Below are positions 44,754-51,250 of a DNA stretch of 64,000 bases, one piece after another. A program made the position numbers and the translations under genes. This DNA comes from Geminicoccaceae bacterium (lineage in GTDB: Bacteria; Pseudomonadota; Alphaproteobacteria; Geminicoccales; Geminicoccaceae). The DNA lies in contig JANQPX010000053.1 in the NCBI GenBank assembly GCA_028285265.1, positions 248,001 through 312,000 of the forward strand, written 5' to 3'. The notes under the pieces are model-generated. The model was given only the letters and a program-made list of their open reading frames with translations, was not told where the DNA came from and ran no database searches. The first letter of the stretch is position 1. Each line of letters opens with the position of its first letter.

Positions 44754-45391
44754 GACTTGGCTCGGCTTTGCAGAGGTGCCGTCAATTCGCGAAGTCCTGC
44801 ACGGATCAGGGTTTCGACATCGACACCGTCGCCAAGATCTGCCACCGCTTTGGTCACTGCGACATGCGCCTCGCTTCGGCCATAGCCAAGATTGACCAGG
44901 GCGGACGCAGCATCCTCTAAGGGGCCAGTTGCAGCCTTGTCCGCCACAGCCGCCAGTCCGGGCATCGTTAGGCCCGGTGATGTTGGCAGCTCGCCGACCT
45001 TGCTTTGAAGCTCACTAATCAGCCGTTGGGCAAGGCGTGGCCCGACCCCGTTTGCTTGCGTGAAGGCGGATTTGTCCTTAGCCGTGATCGCTTGCGCAAG
45101 TTGGTCGGGCGTCAGGGCAGAGAGAAGGGCAAGGGCGACCCGGGCACCGACGCCTTGAACCGTCTGTAGCAAGCGAAACCAAGCCCGCTCAGCGCTTGCG
45201 TCGAAGCCGTAGAGCGTGAGGCTCTCCGCCTTAAATTGGGTTTCAACATGGACCGATACTGCCTCACCGGCAGCGGGTAAATTGGCCAGTGTCCTTGCGG
45301 AACAATAAAGAATATAGCCAACACCACCGACATCAATAATCACTGAGTCATCACCGATGTCGAAGACACGGCCGGATAAATGGGCGATCAT
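44750..45391 (-). CDS. ruvA: Holliday junction DNA-binding protein RuvA
   Basis: Tetrameric junction-binding protein of 213 residues. The OB-fold N-terminus is MIAHLSGRVFDIGDDSVIIDVGGVGY. The helix-hairpin-helix region has LLQTVQGVGARVALALLS and QANGVGPRLAQRLISELQSKV. The C-terminal RuvB-contact domain ends LVNLGYGRSEAHVAVTKAV. The start is fixed by the family N-terminus at 45391; an upstream extension overlaps ruvC and is not used. It follows ruvC by 13 bases. Confidence 0.96.
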   Translation of the reverse strand: MIAHLSGRVFDIGDDSVIIDVGGVGYILYCSARTLANLPAAGEAVSVHVETQFKAESLTLYGFDASAERAWFRLLQTVQGVGARVALALLSALTPDQLAQAITAKDKSAFTQANGVGPRLAQRLISELQSKVGELPTSPGLTMPGLAAVADKAATGPLEDAASALVNLGYGRSEAHVAVTKAVADLGDGVDVETLIRAGLRELTAPLQSRAKS

Positions 45392-45404
45392 AGGCCGGCT
45401 TTCC

Positions 45405-45917
45405 TCATGGAGATGTCGCCGCACTTCGATCGAGCATGACGGCGAGTGACGTGCGGTGATGCGCGTGGCAGATGGCAACGGCGAGTGCATCGGCAGCATC
45501 ACCCTTGACCGATCCTGCCCCAGGCAAGAGCGTCTGAACCATCATCGCCACTTGACGCTTTTCGGCACCACCTGTGCCGACTACAGCGCGCTTGACCGTT
45601 TTCGACGCGTACTCAGTGACGGGGACACCAGCATGGGCAGCAGCCAGCAAGGTGACACCTCGGGCTTGACCGAGCTTGAGGGATGAGCCGGCATTGCGGT
45701 TGATGACGGTTTCTTCGACGGCAGCCGCATCCGGTGCGAAGCCGTGCACGACCTCCGAGAGGCCCCGGTAGAGCGCGTCTAGCCGTTCTGCCAACGGGTC
45801 GGAGGGATCTGACGTGACCACACCACAAGCGCGGAAGCTCAACACGTTGTCGCGTGCGTAAATCACGCCCCAACCTGTGCGCTGCAGACCGGGATCGAGC
45901 CCCAGTAAAAGCATCAA
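45405..45917 (-). CDS. ruvC: Crossover junction endodeoxyribonuclease RuvC
   Basis: Holliday-junction resolvase of 170 residues with RNase-H fold. Catalytic acidic residues are visible in LLGLDPGLQRTGWG (Asp8), AAVEETVINRNAGSS and KGDAADALAVAICHAHH. The start overlaps the yebC stop (ATGA), giving the order yebC-ruvC-ruvA-ruvB. It resolves junctions migrated by RuvAB. Confidence 0.97.
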   Translation of the reverse strand: MMLLLGLDPGLQRTGWGVIYARDNVLSFRACGVVTSDPSDPLAERLDALYRGLSEVVHGFAPDAAAVEETVINRNAGSSLKLGQARGVTLLAAAHAGVPVTEYASKTVKRAVVGTGGAEKRQVAMMVQTLLPGAGSVKGDAADALAVAICHAHHRTSLAVMLDRSAATSP

Positions 45918-46660
45918 GCGCTCAATTGTTCCAGTACAGACTCGTCCGCCTCGAAGTTGGCGACCACCCGTTGAACGTCGTCGTTATCATCGAGCACGTC
46001 CAGGAGTTTCAGCATCGTCGCTGTCTGGTCCTTGTTGATCGGAACGGTGACTTGAGGGCGCCAGCTCAGACGTGCCTGCTCGGGTTCGCCCAGGGCAGAT
46101 TCGAGGGCTTCTCGCACATTATTCAGATCGTCGGGCGCGGTAATGATATCGTGACCAGCATCATCGGATTGGCAGTCCTCGGCGCCAGCTTCGATCGCAG
46201 CTTCGAGCACATGGTCTGCATCGCCCACCTCTGCCGGATAGTGGATCTCCCCGATACGGTCGAACTGGAAGCTGACGCTGTTGGTTTCGCCGAGCGAGCC
46301 ACCGAGTTTCGAAAAGGCCGTTCTGATTTCAGCAGCCGTTCGGTTGCGATTATCGGTTAACGTCTCGACAATCACCGCGACCCCACCAGGGCCATAGCCT
46401 TCGTAGCGAACCTCTTCGTAGTTCTCGCCGTCTGCGCCAGCGCCCTTGTTGATCGCGCGCTCGATATTGTCCTTCGGCACATTGGCGGCGCGCGCCGCTG
46501 CAAGCGCCGTCCTTAGTCGGGGATTGGAGGACGCATCGGGGCCTCCCATTTTCACCGCAACTTGGACTTCACGCACCAATCGCATGAACGTCTTGGCGCG
46601 CTTCGCATCCTGACGTCCCTTGCGGTGCATGATGTTCTTGAATTGGGAATGTCCCGCCAT
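45914..46660 (-). CDS. yebC: YebC/PmpR-family regulator or translation factor
   Basis: Protein of 248 residues beginning MAGHSQFKNIMHRKGRQDAKRAK, the YebC/TACO1 signature, with GGPDASSNPRLRTALAAARAANVPKDNIERAI and YEGYGPGGVAVIVE following. YebC-family proteins act as transcription regulators in some species and as factors that relieve ribosome stalling at proline runs in others. The latter would be relevant to the Glu-Pro rich TolA in the same gene block, as an inference. First gene of the yebC-ruv-tol block. Confidence 0.96.
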   Translation of the reverse strand: MAGHSQFKNIMHRKGRQDAKRAKTFMRLVREVQVAVKMGGPDASSNPRLRTALAAARAANVPKDNIERAINKGAGADGENYEEVRYEGYGPGGVAVIVETLTDNRNRTAAEIRTAFSKLGGSLGETNSVSFQFDRIGEIHYPAEVGDADHVLEAAIEAGAEDCQSDDAGHDIITAPDDLNNVREALESALGEPEQARLSWRPQVTVPINKDQTATMLKLLDVLDDNDDVQRVVANFEADESVLEQLSA

Positions 46661-46945
46661 CGCCGTTCAATCCGATCCGTTCTTTGTCGCGTCGTTGCCG
46701 CCTTGGCATGCTGTCAAACTTGGCTCTCTAGCACAAAAAAGGCCTGCGCAAAAAGAGTGCCGGGGCAGGCGCGATGATCGGCGGTGTTCACGAGGGTAGG
46801 GTCGCCTTGGCGGAAGCGGTCTCGATTTGTTGATTGCTCGAAGAAACTTTCTACTTTAGGTTAACTCTTCTTTAAGGACTAATCGAGTAGTTAGGTAGCG
46901 TTATCCGTTGTCGCATTGGTGTTCACTGGCGATCTGGCTGAATTG

Positions 46946-47266
46946 ATGTCTTGGAATCCGGAAGATCCTCGCGAGCAGCGACGCCATCAGCGCGTCACAA
47001 GTCGGATCCCTGCAAAGCTGGTTTTCGACGGCGGGGCATGGATGTGCGTGATTTCGAATATTTCGCCCAAAGGTGCGGGGCTTGAGCCCGCTATACCGTC
47101 TGCCCTCGGTCATATGGTCGAGTTGCATAGCGAACGCCTTGCGCAGCCGCTCCTCGGCCGGGTCGTCAATGTTGCTGAGAATTGCACCAACGTGGCCTTC
47201 GAGCTCGATTCAGCGATGCAGTACGAGCTGGCCAAATTTCTAGCGACAAATCTCGATCTATCCTGA
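46946..47266 (+). CDS. PilZ-domain protein
   Basis: Small protein of 106 residues from the ATG at 46946 (a TTG at 46916 would add ten). It carries a PilZ c-di-GMP-binding pattern: an Arg-rich RxxxR stretch (EQRRHQRVTSR) followed by VISNISPKGAGLE, a variant of the D/NxSxxG motif. The rest is a beta-barrel-like sequence with LGRVVNVAENCTNVAFEL. The first motif residue (Asn for Asp) is an accepted variant. It stands alone on the plus strand between yebC and the glcD-like gene, so the pathway it controls is not indicated. Confidence 0.75.
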   Translation: MSWNPEDPREQRRHQRVTSRIPAKLVFDGGAWMCVISNISPKGAGLEPAIPSALGHMVELHSERLAQPLLGRVVNVAENCTNVAFELDSAMQYELAKFLATNLDLS

Positions 47267-47394
47267 CGCGATCTGATGGGGAAAGCGACGCGGCGAAAAT
47301 GCCGACGTCACGGGCAATCTCGCGTTGTTTCATGGAGAGTTGCTCTCAATTTTCAACCTATTAGTTAGTTAGTATGGATGAAATAACTTTTTTG

Positions 47395-47423
47395 TTGATT
47401 TTTCTACCCATGGTTGCTAGAAC
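47395..47423 (+). promoter_or_regulatory. Candidate sigma-70 promoter for a small RNA
   Basis: TTGATT (47395-47400) and TAGAAC (47418-47423) are separated by exactly 17 bases in a locally AT-rich stretch, and no gene follows before a strong terminator. Transcription would begin near 47430. The -35 differs from TTGACA at two positions and the -10 from TATAAT at three (TAGAAC), so the call depends partly on the terminator downstream. Confidence 0.4.
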
Positions 47424-47429
47424 GATCAT

Positions 47430-47496
47430 GTCAAGTCAGACGGTGCCTCCCTCCCTCATTCGCCCCCGCCGGCCCATGCCGACGGGGGCGATTTTT
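47430..47496 (+). ncRNA. Candidate trans-acting small RNA with anti-Shine-Dalgarno C-rich stretch
   Basis: A short unit of about 67 bases follows a promoter-like sequence and ends in a strong intrinsic terminator. The 5' part contains CCTCCCTCCCTC (47446-47457), a C-rich, unpaired stretch complementary to purine-rich ribosome-binding sites. It is followed by a 13-bp stem (47461-47473 with 47478-47490, one mismatch, loop CCAT) and ATTTTT. This is the layout of the alphaproteobacterial sRNAs with CCUCCUCCC-type loops. No Rfam family can be assigned by eye; a 26-codon frame through it ends in the terminator and is probably chance. Confidence 0.5.
47461..47496 (+). terminator. Strong intrinsic terminator
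   Basis: The arms CGCCCCCGCCGGC and GCCGACGGGGGCG pair over 13 positions with one C-A mismatch around the loop CCAT, followed by ATTTTT. It ends the candidate small RNA, and could also end read-through from the PilZ gene about 200 bases upstream. Confidence 0.8.
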
Positions 47497-47830
47497 CAAG
47501 AGCGTTAGGCTTCAAAACCACGCGTTACAGACATTCGGTCTCCTGCCCAAGTCGCTGCGTCTGACGCGGTCCTCGTTTTTCTCGCGTACGAACTCACCGA
47601 TAGGACGATGGGCAAGCGGGCGCCGTCCTTGACGGTGGCCTTTTCGCCGTCTCTGCCAATGCATGGTCGATGACGGGCTTTGTCCTGTTTTCTCTCAGCC
47701 CGGCTCCAGGCCGCGATGGCATGAGTCCTTGGAGCGAGCCCTAACAACGATTGATAGACGCCCATTTAGCAGCCGAATCATTCTGCTCGCTGCCTCGCGG
47801 TTGGCCTAGCGAGATCGGTGTCAATCTGGG

Positions 47831-49318
47831 CTAGAATCGAGGCAGATCGGGGAAACGTACCTCGCCTCGATGGACATGCATTCGACCGAGCTCTGCGCAA
47901 CGGTGCAGTTTGGGGAACACCTTACCAGGGTTCAGGATTTGGGTCGGGTCGAAGGCACATTTGACGCGCTGCTGCTGATTGAGGTCGTCCTCACCGAATT
48001 GCACGGGCATAAGATCGCGTTTCTCAACCCCAACGCCATGCTCGCCGGTCAAAACGCCACCGACTTCGACACAAAGCTTGAGAATTTCTGCGCCGAACTC
48101 CTCAGTGCGCTCGAGTTCGCCTGGAACATTGGCGTCATACATAATGAGCGGATGCAAATTGCCGTCGCCGGCATGAAAGACATTGGCAACACGAAGCCCA
48201 AATTTGTCAGACATCTCCGCCATACGTTTCAAGACATAGGGCAGTTTCTTGCGCGGGATGGTGCCATCCATACAATAATAGTCAGGTGAAATCCGTCCGA
48301 TGGCAGGAAAAGCTGCCTTGCGGCCAAGCCAGAAGCGTTGGCGTTCCTCCTCGTTCTCGCTGACTTTAATGCCGACAGCGCCATGCTGTCGCGCGATTGC
48401 TGAGACCGTATCGATCAGATGATCGACCTCGACTTTGGGGCCATCGAGCTCACAGATCAACAAAGCCTCGACGTCGAGCGGGTAGCCGGGGTGGCAGAAC
48501 TCCTCGGCGGCGTGGATGGCGGGCCGATCCATCATCTCAAGGCCACCGGGTATGATGCCTGCAGCGATAATCGCTGCAACGCAGTCGCCCCCTTGTTCGT
48601 TGGTCGGAAAGCCCATCAGCATGGCGCGCGCGGTTTCTGGCTTCTTTAAGATTCGGACGGTGACCTCCGTAACGATCCCCAAAAGACCCTCTGATCCCGT
48701 CATCAGGCCCAGAAAATCGTAGCCTTCGCTGTCGAGGTGCTTTCCGCCAATCCGCAAAATATCGCCATTAGGTAGCACCAATTCGATACCGAGAACGTTG
48801 TTGGTCGTCAGTCCGTATTTGAGGCAATGCACACCGCCGGAGTTTTCAGCAATGTTGCCTCCGATCGAGCAGGCGATCTGTGATGAGGGATCAGGAGCGT
48901 AATAGAAGCCCTCATGCTGCACGGCGTTGGAGATGCCAAGATTGGTCACACCGGGTTGTGCCGTAACCGTGCGGTTTTCGTAGTCGATATCGAGGATCTT
49001 GTTGAACTTGCCGAGGCCAAGAACGATGCCATCGGTCACGGGAAGTGCCCCGCCGGAAAGGGATGTGCCGGCACCTCTCGGCACGACATGAATACCTTCT
49101 TCATTACAAAAGCGAAGGATCGTCGAAACGTCTTCTGTCGTTGAGGGTAGGGCAACCGCCAGGGGCAGGGCCCGATAGGCGGACAGACCATCGCACTCAT
49201 AGGCGCGAAGTTCAGTCTCGGTCGCGATCACACCCTCGCCAGGTAAAATGGAACGAAGGGTTTCAATCACGTGATCGCGCTTGGCGAGATTGTCCTGCTT
49301 CGGTTCAGGCATTCTCAT
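47831..49318 (-). CDS. glcD: FAD-linked oxidase, glycolate oxidase subunit GlcD-like
   Basis: Flavoprotein of 495 residues of the VAO/PCMH family. The FAD-binding N-terminal domain has VVPRGAGTSLSGGALP, DPSSQIACSIGGNIAENSGG and TGSEGLLGIVTEVTVRI. The C-terminal cap has NVFHAGDGNLHPLI and GGVLTGEHGVGVEKRDLMP. These match GlcD, which oxidises glycolate to glyoxylate together with GlcE and GlcF. Neither partner is adjacent, so a D-2-hydroxyacid dehydrogenase role is also possible. The start is at ATG 49318 or 49312. An intergenic region with two inverted repeats lies upstream. Confidence 0.87.
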   Translation of the reverse strand: MRMPEPKQDNLAKRDHVIETLRSILPGEGVIATETELRAYECDGLSAYRALPLAVALPSTTEDVSTILRFCNEEGIHVVPRGAGTSLSGGALPVTDGIVLGLGKFNKILDIDYENRTVTAQPGVTNLGISNAVQHEGFYYAPDPSSQIACSIGGNIAENSGGVHCLKYGLTTNNVLGIELVLPNGDILRIGGKHLDSEGYDFLGLMTGSEGLLGIVTEVTVRILKKPETARAMLMGFPTNEQGGDCVAAIIAAGIIPGGLEMMDRPAIHAAEEFCHPGYPLDVEALLICELDGPKVEVDHLIDTVSAIARQHGAVGIKVSENEEERQRFWLGRKAAFPAIGRISPDYYCMDGTIPRKKLPYVLKRMAEMSDKFGLRVANVFHAGDGNLHPLIMYDANVPGELERTEEFGAEILKLCVEVGGVLTGEHGVGVEKRDLMPVQFGEDDLNQQQRVKCAFDPTQILNPGKVFPKLHRCAELGRMHVHRGEVRFPDLPRF

Positions 49319-49535
49319 CGACGGATCCCATTGTCATTGGCTTTCGACCTGCGGCCCATGATGTGGCAGCGTCGGCAGCCCGTCAAACCTGTTGATCGCT
49401 TGGATGCTATATGTCACGCCCTTCGTGGGATCAATTTATCATGGTTTCAAAGTGGTGAATCAGTAACAAGGCGTTCATTTTAAGTTGTGATAGAGCAGAA
49501 ATTTGTCTTTGATATTCTGATCTCATGAAAATAGT

Positions 49536-49550
49536 GGGAAAAAAATTCCC
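49536..49550. promoter_or_regulatory. GGGAA-N5-TTCCC inverted repeat upstream of glcD
   Basis: GGGAAAAAAATTCCC is an inverted repeat with 5-base arms in the 372-base region between the divergent glcD-like and protease genes, about 220 bases before the glcD start. It shares the TGGGAAA half-site with three copies in the iclR-glyA intergenic region, so it may be a common regulator site. Confidence 0.35.
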
Positions 49551-49576
49551 GGAAAAGCGGCAGTGTTTTCAGTTGG

Positions 49577-49595
49577 ATAGGCAAATTTTGCCTAT
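49577..49595. promoter_or_regulatory. 19-bp inverted repeat upstream of the protease gene
   Basis: ATAGGCAAATTTTGCCTAT is a perfect 9-bp inverted repeat with a single central base. The centre is too short for an RNA hairpin of full length, which favours a DNA-binding site for a dimeric regulator. It lies about 95 bases upstream of the BTLCP gene. Confidence 0.45.
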
Positions 49596-49648
49596 AGTCA
49601 ATAAATCCTAATCTAGAAAATAAAAAAGTCGTTAAGCGCTAACCCTTA

Positions 49649-49672
49649 CTTTGATCTTCAACGAGATCAAAG
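49649..49672 (+). promoter_or_regulatory. 5' leader hairpin before the BTLCP gene
   Basis: CTTTGATCT and AGATCAAAG form a perfect 9-bp stem with a 6-base loop, ending 18 bases before the ATG at 49691 and just before a GGGG ribosome-binding stretch. It lacks a T-run, so it is not a terminator. It may modulate translation or mRNA stability. Confidence 0.45.
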
Positions 49673-49690
49673 AACTGGGGTAACGCCGCA

Positions 49691-50377
49691 ATGAACACGC
49701 TTTCCAAGGCCGCCATGCTCGCCGCCGCCATTCTCGGCTGCTTCATCGCCTCGCCCGTTTCCGCCGGCGCACCGGCCCTCTTCAACACCGTTGAATATCG
49801 GACGGATGATCTCGATGCCCTTCCGAAGTGGAAGGCGACTCTCAGCAGGATCGCGAAGGAGCAAACCTACTATGCCGAGAGCCGGTCCAAAGCGGTCCGG
49901 GTTTGGCAGGCAATGATCCGAGAGCAACGGAATCATCGCCAAATCGATCAGCTGAGGTCTGTCAATCGCTTCATCAATCAGTGGCGCTATCGCAGTGACA
50001 GCTACAACTACCAAACCAGTGACTATTGGGCGTCGCCAGCAGAATTTTTCGAGCATTCAGGCGATTGCGAGGATTATGCGATCGCCAAGTACGTCACACT
50101 TCGTCAAATGGGATTTGAGGCTGATCAGCTTCGTCTCGTGGTCGTCAAAGACGTGGTCCGCGACTTAGCACATGCTGTCCTCGCTGTTTATCTCGCCGGT
50201 GACGTCTACATCCTCGACAACGTCAACAACCAGATACGTCCGCATTCTGAGGTCGCAGAGTACGCGCCGTACTATTCCGTTAATGAGCACGCTCGGTGGG
50301 CTCATGCAGCGGCACCAGCTCAGGCGCCGGTCCCCGCTAAGATCGCGTCCGCCGATAGCCTCTTCTCAAAATCGTAG
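49691..50377 (+). CDS. Periplasmic transglutaminase-like cysteine protease (BTLCP, LapG-like)
   Basis: Protein of 228 residues with a signal peptide ending at VSAGAP. The cysteine protease core has the catalytic Cys in HSGDCEDYAIAKY, His in LAHAVLAVY and Asp in YILDNVNNQ, the order typical of BTLCP proteins. LapG, a member, cuts a giant adhesin under control of c-di-GMP through LapD. Only a distant PilZ protein, and no LapA or LapD, is in this window. The C-terminal Ala/Pro-rich tail is not conserved. It is a single-gene unit bounded by a leader hairpin and a terminator. Confidence 0.88.
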   Translation: MNTLSKAAMLAAAILGCFIASPVSAGAPALFNTVEYRTDDLDALPKWKATLSRIAKEQTYYAESRSKAVRVWQAMIREQRNHRQIDQLRSVNRFINQWRYRSDSYNYQTSDYWASPAEFFEHSGDCEDYAIAKYVTLRQMGFEADQLRLVVVKDVVRDLAHAVLAVYLAGDVYILDNVNNQIRPHSEVAEYAPYYSVNEHARWAHAAAPAQAPVPAKIASADSLFSKS

Positions 50378-50406
50378 CTCATCAACTGACCACTTGCCCC
50401 GCCTTA

Positions 50407-50433
50407 CGCCCGTCTAGCACGGGCGTTTTTTTT
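50407..50433 (+). terminator. Intrinsic terminator after the BTLCP gene
   Basis: CGCCCGT and ACGGGCG form a perfect 7-bp stem around CTAGC, followed by a run of eight T. It begins 30 bases after the stop codon. Confidence 0.9.
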
Positions 50434-50625
50434 ACACCGCTAGGGCAACGACCTTGTTGATCCACGATCCCTCTCGATCGTGCCATGAAAGCCTTCGCAC
50501 TCCGGATGAAAACGCGGTTAGTTTTCGATTGACGGACAGGGCATCGTTAACCCGTTCAATAAGTGTCCTTCGCAGCGCTGCTCACCGCTCCATCGGGGCG
50601 GCTTCAGTTTTTGCTTCCGACCAGC

Positions 50626-50653
50626 AAAAAAGGCGGCGCTCAAAAGCACCACC
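50626..50653 (-). terminator. Intrinsic terminator after rpmE-rpmJ
   Basis: Read on the minus strand, GGTGGTGC pairs with GCGCCGCC (8 bp with two G-U pairs) around TTTTGA, then TTTTTT. It lies 31 bases after the rpmJ stop and ends the rpmE-rpmJ transcript. Confidence 0.75.
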
Positions 50654-50683
50654 CTTCACAAGGCCAACGAAAGTCTGGGCGCG

Positions 50684-50809
50684 TTAGCCCTGCCGAGTCT
50701 TCATTCTCGGGTTGGTCTTATTGATGACGTAAACACGACCTTTACGACGGACAATGCGGCAATTTTTGTCACGCTTTTTGGCCGATTTCAGCGAATTTCT
50801 GATCTTCAT
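50684..50809 (-). CDS. rpmJ: 50S ribosomal protein L36
   Basis: Protein of 41 residues, strongly basic, beginning MKIRNSLKSAKKRDKNCRIV and ending NPRMKTRQG. It is the longer alphaproteobacterial type without the zinc-binding Cys/His set of E. coli L36 (only one Cys remains). The start is the internal ATG at 50809; the open frame extends back into rpmE but the extension is not conserved. It lies 10 bases after rpmE. Confidence 0.96.
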   Translation of the reverse strand: MKIRNSLKSAKKRDKNCRIVRRKGRVYVINKTNPRMKTRQG

Positions 50810-50819
50810 GATACCGCCC

Positions 50820-51050
50820 TCAACCCTTCTTGCGCCTGAAACTCTGGAAGCGCTTATTGAACTTATCGACCTGACCACCTCGTTCGAGCATGCGCGAGCG
50901 GTCGCCAGTCCAGGCGGGGTGGACGAGCGGATCAATGTCTAAGGTCAACGTGCCGCCGGGCTCGCCATAGGTCGAGCGCGTCTGAAACGTCGAACCATCG
51001 GTCATCACAACCGTGATCTCGTGATAATCTGGATGAATATCTTTCTTCAC
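50820..51050 (-). CDS. rpmE: 50S ribosomal protein L31 (zinc-free type)
   Basis: Protein of 76 residues with the family start MKKDIHPDYHEITVVMTDGS and HPAWTGDRSRM. The CxxC motifs of the zinc-containing L31 are missing (C-minus type), as usual in alphaproteobacteria. The end has GGQVDKFNKRF as in other L31. Zinc-free L31 and L36 here are probably the normal copies, not zinc-starvation paralogues; no Zur site was looked for in detail. Confidence 0.96.
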   Translation of the reverse strand: MKKDIHPDYHEITVVMTDGSTFQTRSTYGEPGGTLTLDIDPLVHPAWTGDRSRMLERGGQVDKFNKRFQSFRRKKG

Positions 51051-51250
51051 CCGCTTTCTCCTTCGTGCGACCGGCGGTATATAGCCAATGACGCTGGGCC
51101 TCGCAAGGGTCCAGAACGTTTATTGCGCCGTTTTTGGAGGAATTGACTGCGCAGAGACTTCAGTCAGGCTAGCTACGCGATCTGGCTCCACCGGGCAAGC
51201 CCTTGCCCACGATGAAGATGAACCAACAAGACAGCAAAGGCGTTTTTTTG

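Noticed and set aside
46735..46778. GCCTGC/GCAGGC inverted repeat with T-run upstream of yebC
   Set aside because: Stem of 6 bp with a 17-base loop is weak, and no minus-strand gene lies upstream to be terminated.
47425..47508. 26-codon frame through the C-rich stretch and terminator at 47428-47508
   Set aside because: Its end runs through the terminator stem and T-run, and no Shine-Dalgarno sequence precedes it; a non-coding RNA explains the layout better.
47505..47765. 86-codon minus-strand frame in the sRNA-glcD gap
   Set aside because: No start signal or recognisable feature; composition is like random GC-rich sequence.
49691..50056. Minus-strand frame over the BTLCP protease gene
   Set aside because: The plus-strand frame has a signal peptide, the Cys-His-Asp triad, a leader and a terminator; the antisense frame has none.
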